DNA of 64,000 bases from assembly GCA_003142185.1 (NCBI GenBank), contig PLOR01000096.1:1-64000 (forward strand), in the 5' to 3' direction. Below, in pieces: positions 46,375-54,863 of this stretch (within the stretch, counting starts at the first letter, position 1; every line of letters starts with the position of its first letter). The notes beneath the pieces were generated by a model that was not told where the DNA came from, did no database searches, and saw only the letters and a list, made by a program, of their open reading frames with translations. A program made the translations under genes and the position numbers. This stretch comes from Bryobacterales bacterium (GTDB lineage: Bacteria > Acidobacteriota > Terriglobia > Bryobacterales > Bryobacteraceae).

Positions 46375-46610
46375 AGACCCAGCCGCTGTTTTAACTCGCT
46401 GTGCGAGATGGTGTCTCCCGGCTCGGCCTCGGCGGCCAAAATGCGGGCGACTGTCTCTGCATCGACCTCCTCTTCGGGGGCCTCCGCGAGCCGGCGAGCC
46501 AACTGCTCATCGCTAATGGGCTGCGAGGTTTCCAGAAGGGTCAGGAGAGCGTGGACTTGCGGCGAAGGCAAGGTGTCGATGATCTCATGAAGCCGGTCCA
46601 AGTCACTCAT
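46371..46610 (-). CDS. Antitoxin of the 46123 RelE-type toxin
   Basis: A 79-residue acidic, mostly helical protein (Asp-Arg-Leu-His-Glu-Ile-Ile-Asp; Val-His-Ala-Leu-Leu-Thr-Leu-Leu-Glu; ending Ser-Glu-Leu-Lys-Gln-Arg-Leu-Gly-Leu). It is of a type often found before RelE-like toxins, with a helical C-terminal toxin-binding tail. GGAG lies just before ATG 46610; the frame runs further up, but through sequence that overlaps a divergent gene. Confidence 0.75.
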   Translation of the reverse strand: MSDLDRLHEIIDTLPSPQVHALLTLLETSQPISDEQLARRLAEAPEEEVDAETVARILAAEAEPGDTISHSELKQRLGL

Positions 46611-46730
46611 GATTCGCTCCATTTCAAGCGGGCGATGCAACTTCAGTATACCGAACGGGGACGAAAGCGAGAGGTTCGCCAGCATTGGCCTTTGGCGCAT
46701 CGGCATCAAAATGCGCGCTATCCTCGAAGC

Positions 46731-46982
46731 ATGAGGACAACCGTATCGCTGCCGGACTCGCTGCTCGATAGCGCCAGGCAAGCCGCTGCGGAGCGCGGCA
46801 TCACCTTCAGCGAGCTGGTTGAGGATGCGCTACGGCTCCTGCTGGCACGAGCGCCTGCCGGCGCGGCAGCGCCTTTCCGGCTTCACACCGTGCGCGGAAG
46901 ACTGGTGGATCCGGGACTCGATCTGAGCCGCACCTCGGCGCTGACGGTTCAGGAAGACGAAGCGAGCTTTCGCTGCCGGTGA
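46731..46982 (+). CDS. Ribbon-helix-helix antitoxin (VapB type), unpaired
   Basis: An 83-residue protein starting Met-Arg-Thr-Thr-Val-Ser-Leu-Pro-Asp-Ser-Leu-Leu-Asp-Ser-Ala, then Gly-Ile-Thr-Phe-Ser-Glu-Leu-Val-Glu-Asp-Ala-Leu-Arg, the classic ribbon-helix-helix of VapB antitoxins. Normally a VapC gene follows at once; here the next gene is the convergent rhaM and no PIN frame is found. Either the toxin is lost or this acts as a stand-alone regulator. Confidence 0.78.
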   Translation: MRTTVSLPDSLLDSARQAAAERGITFSELVEDALRLLLARAPAGAAAPFRLHTVRGRLVDPGLDLSRTSALTVQEDEASFRCR

Positions 46983-47022
46983 AATAACGCCCGCCCCGAA
47001 CGCCTCCAGTTGCGCCCGCCGC

Positions 47023-47340
47023 TTACTCCAGCCGGAAAACTTCCTTCATCATCGCGAAGCGTTCGCCAGGCTGTAGGTCCGGTACCGGTTCGAAAAGGCG
47101 GCTCATCAACTGCTGCCAGCGCAGGTTGACGGGGTCGCGGTCGAGCTCATCCCACGCCTTGTCGAAATCGTCGACGCGCAGGCTCAGCACCAGTTCCTGG
47201 CCCCGCCGGAAGATGGAGTAATCGGAGATGCCCACTTGCTTGAGTTTGGCCAGCAACTCCGGCCAGACGCGCTGGTGCTCGCGCTCGTACTCTTCGATAG
47301 CGTCCGGCTTGATGCGAAGTTGGAATGCGAATCGTGGCAT
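47023..47340 (-). CDS. rhaM: L-rhamnose mutarotase
   Basis: A 105-residue enzyme that interconverts alpha and beta L-rhamnose. The family marks are Phe-Gln-Leu-Arg-Ile-Lys-Pro, Tyr-Glu-Arg-Glu-His-Gln-Arg-Val-Trp-Pro-Glu-Leu, Ile-Ser-Asp-Tyr-Ser-Ile-Phe-Arg and Trp-Gln-Gln-Leu-Met-Ser. The catalytic His (His22) and Tyr (Tyr18) region is intact. It lies near the rhamnose isomerase on the same strand, separated by a palindromic element. Confidence 0.9.
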   Translation of the reverse strand: MPRFAFQLRIKPDAIEEYEREHQRVWPELLAKLKQVGISDYSIFRRGQELVLSLRVDDFDKAWDELDRDPVNLRWQQLMSRLFEPVPDLQPGERFAMMKEVFRLE

Positions 47341-47433
47341 ATTAGGGACCGTTTTGTAACAACTGCTGCGAGCCGTTGAACTACTATTTCACAACAGGCC
47401 CTAGGGCTTGTCGGAGAATAACTTTGTCATTCC

Positions 47434-47556
47434 GACGTGGCGCACGCACTCATGCGTGCCGCGTCGGCACTCATGCCGACGTAGGGTCCCGTCGCAGCGC
47501 GAAGCAGGTGTCGAGAAAAGTCTCGACACGGCACGCACGAGTGCGTGCGCCACGTC
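47434..47556. repeat. Four-hairpin palindromic element, copy 3
   Basis: The same outer arms as copies 1 and 2, but with inner hairpins in reverse order (GTCGGCA/TGCCGAC first, GTGTCGAGA-AAAG-TCTCGACAC second): the element is in the opposite orientation. Located between rhaM and rhaI. Confidence 0.92.
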
Positions 47557-47593
47557 GGTCGTAAGGTCTGGCATGGTTCTTTCACGATAAGCC

Positions 47594-48787
47594 CTAGGCG
47601 TAACTCGAAACCCCAGCCATGTTCCGCTGGCGGCGCTCAGCCGTCACACGCTCCAGGTAGCCGCTCTGGCGGAAGGCGTCCATCGGGTCGGCGGGCAAAC
47701 CCCTGACCTTCGCCCACTCGCGGATGGCGGGCCTCACGTCGGTGGAGAACGCGTCCTTCAGGCAGTTTTCGGCATCCACCAGGGCGCAACTCTTCTGGCC
47801 TGCGGCGAGTTTCTCGTGATCCACCAGCGCGGCCTTGGCGTAAAGCTCCATGGCCGTCTGGACGGTCTGAATCATCGCCTCGATCTTGCCTTTCAGGTTG
47901 TGGCTCTGATCGATCATGTAGGCGATATCGGCGCGCGCGCCGGTCTCCCATTCGAAAAACAGGATCTCGTGAAAAATGCGGAAGGCCTGGTAGGGATCGA
48001 TGGAGCCCATGGTGAGATCGTCGTCAGCGTAGCGCCGGTCGTTGAAGTGAAAGCCGCCGAGCATCCCGAGATCCAGCAGCCACGCCACAATCTGTTCGAT
48101 ATTCTGCGCCTGGTAGTGATGGCCGGTGTCCACCAGCACCTTGGCCTGCGGGCCAGCGGAACGGGCGAATTCGAGCGCCATCCCCCAATCGCCGATATCG
48201 GTGTGATAGAAAGCGGGCTCGAAGGGCTTGTATTCGACCAGCATGCGCTGGCTTGGATCCAGGCGTGCGTGGGTGGTCCGCAGGCCCTCTTCAAACCAAC
48301 GCTTGCGCTGCCGCATGTTCTGCGTGCCCGGATAGTTGCTGCCATCGGCGAACCAAAGTGAAACGTCGCGGCTGTTCAGGCGTTTGCCGATTTCGACGCT
48401 GTCCAGCAAGTGGTCGAGCGCGGCTTGGCGAATGGCGGCATCGGGGTTCCCGAGCGATCCGTATTTGTAAATCTGGTCCTGAAACACGTTGGGGTTGATG
48501 GCGCCGGCGCGCAGGCCGTGCGTGGCGGCCAGCGAGCGCACTTCATCCACGTCGCCCACGCCTTTCGGCAGATCCCAAAGCACGTGCAGCGCCACCGACG
48601 GGCACACCCCGGTCCAGCGGTGAACCTGTCCAGCGTCGCTGAACTTCTCCGCGACGGTGCTGGCGGCGGCGGCTTGCTGGAACTTGCCGAAGCGCGTGCC
48701 GGTGTTGGCAAATCCCCAACTGGGCAGCTCGATTTGAAAGCGGTCGAGCGCGGTGTGAATGAGCTCGCTCTGTCGATTGTTAGTCAC
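47594..48787 (-). CDS. rhaI: L-rhamnose isomerase (Pseudomonas stutzeri type)
   Basis: A 397-residue TIM-barrel isomerase converting L-rhamnose to L-rhamnulose with two metal ions. The sequence shows Glu-Tyr-Lys-Pro-Phe-Glu-Pro, Val-Asp-Thr-Gly-His-His-Tyr-Gln-Ala-Gln-Asn, Phe-His-Phe-Asn-Asp-Arg-Arg-Tyr-Ala-Asp-Asp-Asp and a later Asp-Gln-Ser-His-Asn, the metal and substrate residues of the RhaI group rather than E. coli RhaA. The start is GTG 48787, with AGG upstream. It is divergent from the GH106 gene, so one rhamnose-responsive promoter region could serve both. The kinase and aldolase that should follow are not in the window. Confidence 0.9.
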   Translation of the reverse strand: MTNNRQSELIHTALDRFQIELPSWGFANTGTRFGKFQQAAAASTVAEKFSDAGQVHRWTGVCPSVALHVLWDLPKGVGDVDEVRSLAATHGLRAGAINPNVFQDQIYKYGSLGNPDAAIRQAALDHLLDSVEIGKRLNSRDVSLWFADGSNYPGTQNMRQRKRWFEEGLRTTHARLDPSQRMLVEYKPFEPAFYHTDIGDWGMALEFARSAGPQAKVLVDTGHHYQAQNIEQIVAWLLDLGMLGGFHFNDRRYADDDLTMGSIDPYQAFRIFHEILFFEWETGARADIAYMIDQSHNLKGKIEAMIQTVQTAMELYAKAALVDHEKLAAGQKSCALVDAENCLKDAFSTDVRPAIREWAKVRGLPADPMDAFRQSGYLERVTAERRQRNMAGVSSYA

Positions 48788-48870
48788 GTTTTGCCTGGCC
48801 TATAGTTCAAATGATGCCACGGCAGCGGGGGAAACCAAAGCCTGCGCCGGGGCGCTGGCATTAGATTAGC

Positions 48871-51561
48871 ATGGTAAGAATGCGATGGAGTGTACTTGCG
48901 GCGGGCGCGGCGTGTGCGGCTTTGCTATGCTCCCAGCCCGCGCCGCGCGACGCCGTGGACGATCTGCGTGCCGCCTTTGCGCACCCTCCGGATGACTGCC
49001 GGATCATGATGCGCTGGTGGTGGTTCGGCCCGGCGGTCGAGAAACCCGAGCTCGAACGCGAGCTGCGCACCATGAAGGACGGCGGCATTGGCGGCGTGGA
49101 GATCCAACCCGTGTATCCGGTGATGCTCGACGACCCGGCGCGCGGACTGGTCAACCTGCCGTATCTTTCGGATGGCTTTCTCGATGCCGTGAGTTTCGCC
49201 AACGACAAAGCGCGCGAGCTGGGGATGCGCGTCGATATCACGCTCGGCAGCGGCTGGCCCTATGGCGGACCGCACACGCCGATCGATCTCGCTTCCGCCA
49301 GGCTGCGCGTGGAACGCCGGCCCGTGCCGGCCAATGCGGGAACGCTGCGGATGCCCAAAATCGGCCAAGGCGAAAAGTTCATCGCGGCATTTATCGAGCG
49401 CGGCCACGGATTCGATCGCATCACCAATATCGACGACGCCGGAATGCATGTTGCGCCGGAAGGCCCAGCCGGTGGCGCGTTCATCTTCATCGCCAGCCGC
49501 ACTCGCCAGGCCGTGAAGCGCGCGGCGGTGGGCGCCGAGGGTCCGGTGCTCGACCATTACAACGCCGCAGCCATCGAAAATCACCTGCACTATGTCGGCG
49601 ACCGCTTGATGCAGGCTTTCGGCGCGCACCCGCCTTACGCGGTATTCAGCGACAGTCTGGAAGTATACAGCTCGGATTGGACCGGCGATTTCCTCACGGA
49701 ATTTCAAAAGCGCCGCGGTTATGACCTCACGCCTTACCTTCCCGCGCTGGCCGACCAGATGGGCGAGATCACCTCGAGTATCCGGCACGATTGGGGCAAG
49801 ACACTGACCGAGCTCGCCAACGAACATTATCTGACGCCGCTGCGACAGTGGGCCGCCGCGCATGGCACGCGCTTCCGTTCGCAGAACTACGGCATTCCGC
49901 CGGTGAACCTTTCGAGCAACGCACTGGTCGATTTGCCGGAAGGCGAGAACTCCGCATGGAGGCGCTTTTCGGCGACGCGCTGGGCGTCCTCGGCCAGCCA
50001 TCTGTACGGGCGGCCGGTGACTTCGTCGGAGACGTGGACGTGGCTGCACTCGCCGGTCTTCCGCGCCACCCCGCTCGACATGAAGGCGGAAGCCGACCTG
50101 CACTTCTTGAACGGCATCAATCAACTGGTGGGCCACGGCTGGCCCTATTCGCCGCCGCAGGCCGGAGAGCCCGGCTGGCACTTCTACGCCGCGGCGGTCT
50201 TCAATCAACACAACCCGTGGTGGATCGTGATGCCCGATATCACCGCGTACTTCGAGCGCGTAAGCTGGCTGCTGCGGCAAGGCGAGCCGGTCAACGATGT
50301 GGCCCTATATCTTCCCACCGCCGACGCTTATGCGGGCTTCACGCTGGGGCACGATTCGGTGAATCAATCGATGGACCGGCTGCTCGGCCCCAACGTGATT
50401 CCACAGATTCTGGACGGCGGCTACAACTACGATTTCATCGACGATGAGGCCATCGCCGCGGTGGGAATCAAGTATCCGGTGCTGGTGCTGCCGAACGTGG
50501 AGAGAATGCCGCTGAAGACGCTCGTAATGATCGCCGAGTACGCGCGCAAAGGCGGCATCGTCATCGCCACCGGCCGCGCTCCCTCGTTGGCGCCGGGATT
50601 CCTGGAAGCCAAAACGGACACGCCGCAGATCCACGAGCTGGCGCAGGCACTGTTCGAAGGGGCCGGCGCGCGTGGGCATTTGGTGAAGGACGATGCGAAG
50701 CTGGGCGAGACGCTGCACGGCTTGCTGAAGCCCGATGTGACTGCCCCGCCCGAGATCGGGTTCGTGCATCGCAAGCTGGCGGCGGGGGACGCATACCTTT
50801 TGGTCAACACTGCCAACCATCGAGTTCATGGCGCGTTGGGATTCCGAGACGGTGCGCCGCTTGAGTTGTGGGATCCTTTCACTGGCAAGACGTCGGAATT
50901 GCCGCTCCCCGCGGCAACCGATATTGACCTGGCGGCTTACGAGTCGCGCATCATCGTGACCCATTCCGGGCCGGTGTCGGTTTTCGGGCCTGGCACTTCC
51001 GAGCCGGCCGCAAAACCTCGCGTCGTGCTGGATCTGAGCGCCGGCTGGAAAGCGACCTTCGCCGGTTCCGCGCAGCCGGTGACGATGGACCCGCTGACCT
51101 CCTGGACTGAGATCGCCGGCATGAAGAACTTCTCTGGTACCGCAACCTATGAGAAGACGTTCAAAGTGGACCCTGCGATGCTCAACGGGCGGCACCGCTT
51201 CTACCTCGATTTCGGCGAAGGTACGCCCGTACCTGCGCCAGAGCGGCGCGGCAACGGCATGCGCGCGCTGCTCGAAAGCCCGGTGCGCGAGGCCGCTGTC
51301 GTCTATGTCAATGGTCAGCGCGCCGGTTCAGTGTGGCATCCGCCGTATGAAATCGAAATCACCGGTCAGCTTCACGCCGGAGAGAATTCGCTGCGCATTG
51401 TGGTGGCGAACCTCGCCATCAACGCGCTCGCCGCGCAGCCGCTGCCGGACTATCGCGCATTGATCGCCAAGTACGGCGACCGGTTTCAGGACCAGGATAT
51501 GAAGAACATCCAGCCGCTGCCCGCTGGAATTCTGGGCCCGGTGCGAATCGTGGCGCGGTAA
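48871..51561 (+). CDS. Secreted GH106-type alpha-L-rhamnosidase
   Basis: An 896-residue exported glycosidase. A signal peptide (about 1-22) precedes a domain starting Met-Met-Arg-Trp-Trp-Trp-Phe-Gly-Pro, Gly-Gly-Ile-Gly-Gly-Val-Glu-Ile-Gln-Pro-Val-Tyr-Pro and Asp-Ile-Thr-Leu-Gly-Ser-Gly-Trp-Pro-Tyr-Gly-Gly-Pro, features of GH106 and its relatives. The C-terminal ~150 residues form a jelly-roll sugar-binding domain (Tyr-Glu-Lys-Thr-Phe, Val-Tyr-Val-Asn-Gly-Gln, Val-Trp-His-Pro-Pro-Tyr). It would release L-rhamnose for rhaM and rhaI, its divergent neighbours. Confidence 0.87.
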   Translation: MVRMRWSVLAAGAACAALLCSQPAPRDAVDDLRAAFAHPPDDCRIMMRWWWFGPAVEKPELERELRTMKDGGIGGVEIQPVYPVMLDDPARGLVNLPYLSDGFLDAVSFANDKARELGMRVDITLGSGWPYGGPHTPIDLASARLRVERRPVPANAGTLRMPKIGQGEKFIAAFIERGHGFDRITNIDDAGMHVAPEGPAGGAFIFIASRTRQAVKRAAVGAEGPVLDHYNAAAIENHLHYVGDRLMQAFGAHPPYAVFSDSLEVYSSDWTGDFLTEFQKRRGYDLTPYLPALADQMGEITSSIRHDWGKTLTELANEHYLTPLRQWAAAHGTRFRSQNYGIPPVNLSSNALVDLPEGENSAWRRFSATRWASSASHLYGRPVTSSETWTWLHSPVFRATPLDMKAEADLHFLNGINQLVGHGWPYSPPQAGEPGWHFYAAAVFNQHNPWWIVMPDITAYFERVSWLLRQGEPVNDVALYLPTADAYAGFTLGHDSVNQSMDRLLGPNVIPQILDGGYNYDFIDDEAIAAVGIKYPVLVLPNVERMPLKTLVMIAEYARKGGIVIATGRAPSLAPGFLEAKTDTPQIHELAQALFEGAGARGHLVKDDAKLGETLHGLLKPDVTAPPEIGFVHRKLAAGDAYLLVNTANHRVHGALGFRDGAPLELWDPFTGKTSELPLPAATDIDLAAYESRIIVTHSGPVSVFGPGTSEPAAKPRVVLDLSAGWKATFAGSAQPVTMDPLTSWTEIAGMKNFSGTATYEKTFKVDPAMLNGRHRFYLDFGEGTPVPAPERRGNGMRALLESPVREAAVVYVNGQRAGSVWHPPYEIEITGQLHAGENSLRIVVANLAINALAAQPLPDYRALIAKYGDRFQDQDMKNIQPLPAGILGPVRIVAR

Positions 51562-51573
51562 AGGGCATCGACC

Positions 51574-51693
51574 GGCGTGGCGCACGCACTCATGCGTGCC
51601 GCGTCGGCACTCGTGCCGACGCTTGGTTCTTCAAACAACGACAGGTGTCGAGAAGAGTCTCGACACGGCACGCATGAGTGCGTGCGCCACGTC
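51574..51693. repeat. Four-hairpin palindromic element, copy 4
   Basis: Same orientation as copy 3: GTCGGCA hairpin first, then GTGTCGAGA-AGAG-TCTCGACAC. Sits between the convergent GH106 and aldo-keto reductase genes, starting about 12 bases after the GH106 stop. Confidence 0.92.
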
Positions 51694-51711
51694 GCGATGG
51701 AAAGTTTTGCC

Positions 51712-52605
51712 CTACGCCATTACCCGCGCCATGCGGTCGATGGCTTCGTCGATCTCCGCGGTGTTCTTGAAGCCGAGCGTGACCGAATCCACGCAGCCCA
51801 GATTCATGGCGAATTTCATCGCCCGGTCGCGGTCCGCAAAGTCGGTGTAGCTGCCCTCGCCCACCAGTTTCATGCTGATCACGCCCATCCCCTGCTGGTG
51901 AACCGCCTTGGTGTGCTTCACCACTTCGTCCACGCTGCCGATATCGTTGGTGTCGCGCAGTTGCTCGGTGTCCATGTGGATGCCGGTGTGATTCATGCGG
52001 ATCATGGCGATATCCAGCCATTGGTTGCCGGGAAAAGTCCGCAGCGCCGGCAGGCCATGCACCGAAGCGCCGTGGGACAAAATGATCTTCTTGTCCTTGG
52101 CTTCGGACATGGCGTCCTGGAGCGGCCTGTAATCCTGCTGCCAGGTGGGAGGGCGCAGGCAATGCAGCAGCAGAATGTCGATGTACTCGGAGTTCAACTG
52201 CCGGCGGTACATGTCCATCTTTTCCGCCGGCGGCGGCCCATAAGGCGGCGTACTATATTTGGTCATCAGTTGATAGCTTTCGCGCGGCAGACCTTTCAAC
52301 GCGGTGGCCAGCATTTCGGGCATGCCGTGATAACCTTCGGCCGTTTCGAAAAACCGGATACCGCGGTCGTAAGCATAGCGCACTAAGCGCGTGAACCCGT
52401 CCTGTCCGAGTTCCCGCTGCACGCCGCCGCTCTTGCTGCCAGTGCCGAATGCGAGGCGCGTGACCTTGACGTTGGAGCGCCCGAGCATTACCAAGTCCGT
52501 GGCCGTGCGCTTGCCCGTGTCGGCCAACGCCCTGCCGCCCAAACCGGCCGCCAGGCCAACGCCCGCGGCGGTCCATAAGAAATCTCGTCTGGTGGAATGT
52601 GCCAT
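51712..52605 (-). CDS. Tat-exported aldo-keto reductase
   Basis: A 297-residue oxidoreductase. A Tat leader (Thr-Arg-Arg-Asp-Phe-Leu then a hydrophobic run, cleavage near Ala28) precedes the aldo-keto reductase barrel. Tyr-Asp-Arg-Gly-Ile-Arg-Phe-Phe-Glu-Thr-Ala-Glu-Gly-Tyr holds the catalytic Tyr, and Leu-Met-Thr-Lys-Tyr holds the Lys. Asp-Ile-Leu-Leu-Leu-His-Cys and Gly-Phe-Lys-Asn-Thr-Ala-Glu-Ile complete the pattern. GGGAGGG lies just before the ATG. Its place beside rhamnose and lactate genes suggests aldehyde or sugar oxidation, but an exported NADP enzyme would have to fold with its cofactor before export. Confidence 0.87.
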   Translation of the reverse strand: MAHSTRRDFLWTAAGVGLAAGLGGRALADTGKRTATDLVMLGRSNVKVTRLAFGTGSKSGGVQRELGQDGFTRLVRYAYDRGIRFFETAEGYHGMPEMLATALKGLPRESYQLMTKYSTPPYGPPPAEKMDMYRRQLNSEYIDILLLHCLRPPTWQQDYRPLQDAMSEAKDKKIILSHGASVHGLPALRTFPGNQWLDIAMIRMNHTGIHMDTEQLRDTNDIGSVDEVVKHTKAVHQQGMGVISMKLVGEGSYTDFADRDRAMKFAMNLGCVDSVTLGFKNTAEIDEAIDRMARVMA

Positions 52606-52695
52606 CGTTCCCTCCCTTTAGCCCAGTACTTACCGTCACTCTACCACTTTGCAAGCGTGTTAGGATAGCTCCGGTAGCACCTCAAAAGGCGCGCT

Positions 52696-53436
52696 GTGAA
52701 CGTATCTCTATTTATTACGTGCTACAACGACACGCTCTTTCCGGCCACGGGAAAGGCTGTAGTCGCGGTATTGGAACGGCTGGGCCACACCGTGGAGTTC
52801 CCGCAGGCGCAGACCTGCTGCGGGCAAATGCACTACAATACCGGCTACCAGAACGATGCCCGGCGCATGATGCTGCACTTTCTCGAAGTGTTTCGCGACG
52901 CCGAGACGATCTGCGTGCCCTCAGCGTCCTGTGTGGCGATGATCCGGGAGCATTTCCCGAAGATGGCGGCCGCCAGCCCCGACGCCTCCGTGGGCCGCGA
53001 CGTGGACGCGCTGCTGCCGCGGGTGTACGAGTTCTGCGAACTGCTGGTGGATAAGTTCCGCACCGTCGATACCGGCGCGTCCTTTCCGCACACGGTGACG
53101 CTGCATACCACCTGCCACTCCCTGCGCGGCACCAAGATCGGCGAGCGCCCGGTGCAGTTGCTCCGCGCCGTGCGGGGCCTTAGCTATGTCGAGCTGCCGC
53201 AAGCGGACCAGTGCTGCGGCTTCGGCGGCACCTTCGCCATCAAGAACGCGGATGTCTCGGCCGCCATGCTCAGCGACAAGGTCCGCGCCATCCTGGACAC
53301 GCAGGCGGAAATCTGCACCGCGGTGGACAATTCCTGCCTGATGCACATTGGCGGAGCGCTCAGCCGGCAACGGGCCGGCGTTCGTTGCCTGCACCTGGCG
53401 GAGATCCTGGCGTCCACACCGGGAGAGTTCGCATGA
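52696..53436 (+). CDS. lutA: Lactate utilization Fe-S protein LutA
   Basis: A 246-residue protein of the LutA/LldE family with two CCG domains: Cys-Cys-Gly-Gln-Met-His-Tyr-Asn-Thr-Gly-Tyr and Cys-Cys-Gly-Phe-Gly-Gly-Thr-Phe-Ala. It contributes to the LutABC complex that oxidises L-lactate to pyruvate on the inside of the membrane. The start is GTG 52696, with AAAGG upstream. lutB begins in an ATGA overlap with this stop. The gene is divergent from the aldo-keto reductase. Confidence 0.92.
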   Translation: MNVSLFITCYNDTLFPATGKAVVAVLERLGHTVEFPQAQTCCGQMHYNTGYQNDARRMMLHFLEVFRDAETICVPSASCVAMIREHFPKMAAASPDASVGRDVDALLPRVYEFCELLVDKFRTVDTGASFPHTVTLHTTCHSLRGTKIGERPVQLLRAVRGLSYVELPQADQCCGFGGTFAIKNADVSAAMLSDKVRAILDTQAEICTAVDNSCLMHIGGALSRQRAGVRCLHLAEILASTPGEFA

Positions 53437-54863
53437 GCGTCAAGGTAGGACAAGCGGCCGAAGCGCCATCTTTTGCCAAGGCGTCCCGCGGAGCGCTGGG
53501 CAACACGCAACTCCGCCATAACGTGCGCAACGCCACCGACGTGATCCGCGCCCGGCGCGCCCATGCCGTGGCCGAAACACTGGATTGGCCGCAACTGCGC
53601 GATTCCGCGCGCGCCATCAAGGACCACGTGCTGCGCCACCTGGGCGCCTATCTGGAGCAGTTCGAAGCCGCTTGCACCGCCGCCGGCGGGAAAGTACACT
53701 GGGCGCGCGATGCGGACGAGGCCAATCAGACGGTCATCGATATCATCCGCTCGCACGGCGCATCCGAGGTCATCAAGGTGAAAACCATGACTTCGGACGA
53801 AACCGCGCTCAACCCCGCGCTGGAAGCGGCCGGCATCTCGCCCATCGAAACCGATCTGGCCGATCTCATCATCCAACTCGGCGGCGACAAGCCTTCCCAT
53901 ATCGTGGTGCCGGCGCTGCACCGCAACAAGGCCGAGATCCGCCGCCTCTTCATGGAGAAGATGCAGCTCCAGGATTTGGGGGAACGCGCCGAGGACCTGG
54001 CCGCCGCGGCGCGCCGCTATCTGCGCGAGCGGTTCCTGCGCGCCAGCGTGGGTTTGAGCGGCGCGAACTTTGCCATCGCCGAATCGGGCTCCCTCTGCGT
54101 GGTGGAATCGGAAGGCAACGGCCGCATGTGCGTCACCTTGCCCAAGGTCCTGATCAGCCTGGTGGGCATCGAAAAAATCGTTCCCACGTTCGGCGATCTG
54201 GAAGTGTTCCTGCAACTGCTGGCGCGCTCGGCTACCGGCGAGCGCATGAACCCGTATAACTCCGTATGGACCGGCGTTACGCCCGGCGACGGTCCGCAGG
54301 AGTTCCACGTGGTGCTGCTCGATAACGGCCGCACGGGTGTGCTGGCCGACCCGGAATCGCGCGCCACGCTTGCCTGCATCCGTTGCGGCGCCTGCCTCAA
54401 CATCTGTCCCGTCTACCGTCAGACGGGCGGCCACGCTTATGGCTCGATTTACGCCGGGCCGATCGGCGCCATCCTGACGCCGCAGTTGCAGGCGATGAAG
54501 CATTCGCAATCTCTGCCCTACGCGTCAACGCTTTGCGGCGCCTGCTACGATGTCTGTCCGGTCAAGATCGATATCCCGGAAATTCTGATTCACCTGCGCA
54601 GCAAAGTGGTAAAGGGTCACGGCGCGCCGCTCGCCGAGCGACTGGCGATGAAAGCGGTGGCGCGAGCGTTTTCGAATGGCGGGCGCCTCGAATCGGCGCA
54701 GAAACTGGTGCGCATCGCGCAGAAGCCGTTCGTCGAGGACGGCGTGATCGGGCGGCTGCCCGGCATGCTGGCGAACTGGACCCGCTTCCGCGACCTGCCC
54801 GAAGTTCCCGCTGAATCGTTCCGCCAATGGTGGGCTGCGCGCCGGCGCAAGGAGATCCCATGA
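53433..54863 (+). CDS. lutB: Lactate utilization iron-sulfur protein LutB
   Basis: A 476-residue protein. An N-terminal LUD domain (about 60-290) is followed by two 4Fe-4S motifs: Cys-Ile-Arg-Cys-Gly-Ala-Cys-Leu-Asn-Ile-Cys-Pro and Cys-Gly-Ala-Cys-Tyr-Asp-Val-Cys-Pro. It passes electrons from lactate oxidation to the respiratory chain. ATG 53433 overlaps the lutA stop, and its own stop overlaps the lutC start, so the three are translated as one unit. Confidence 0.93.
   Translation: MSVKVGQAAEAPSFAKASRGALGNTQLRHNVRNATDVIRARRAHAVAETLDWPQLRDSARAIKDHVLRHLGAYLEQFEAACTAAGGKVHWARDADEANQTVIDIIRSHGASEVIKVKTMTSDETALNPALEAAGISPIETDLADLIIQLGGDKPSHIVVPALHRNKAEIRRLFMEKMQLQDLGERAEDLAAAARRYLRERFLRASVGLSGANFAIAESGSLCVVESEGNGRMCVTLPKVLISLVGIEKIVPTFGDLEVFLQLLARSATGERMNPYNSVWTGVTPGDGPQEFHVVLLDNGRTGVLADPESRATLACIRCGACLNICPVYRQTGGHAYGSIYAGPIGAILTPQLQAMKHSQSLPYASTLCGACYDVCPVKIDIPEILIHLRSKVVKGHGAPLAERLAMKAVARAFSNGGRLESAQKLVRIAQKPFVEDGVIGRLPGMLANWTRFRDLPEVPAESFRQWWAARRRKEIP

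Noticed and set aside
53442-53480. The lutB start region reads like the first bases of a family 2 repeat unit (GGTAGGACA)
   Set aside because: Only about 10 bases agree and the stem partner is missing; an unaltered coding sequence explains it equally well.
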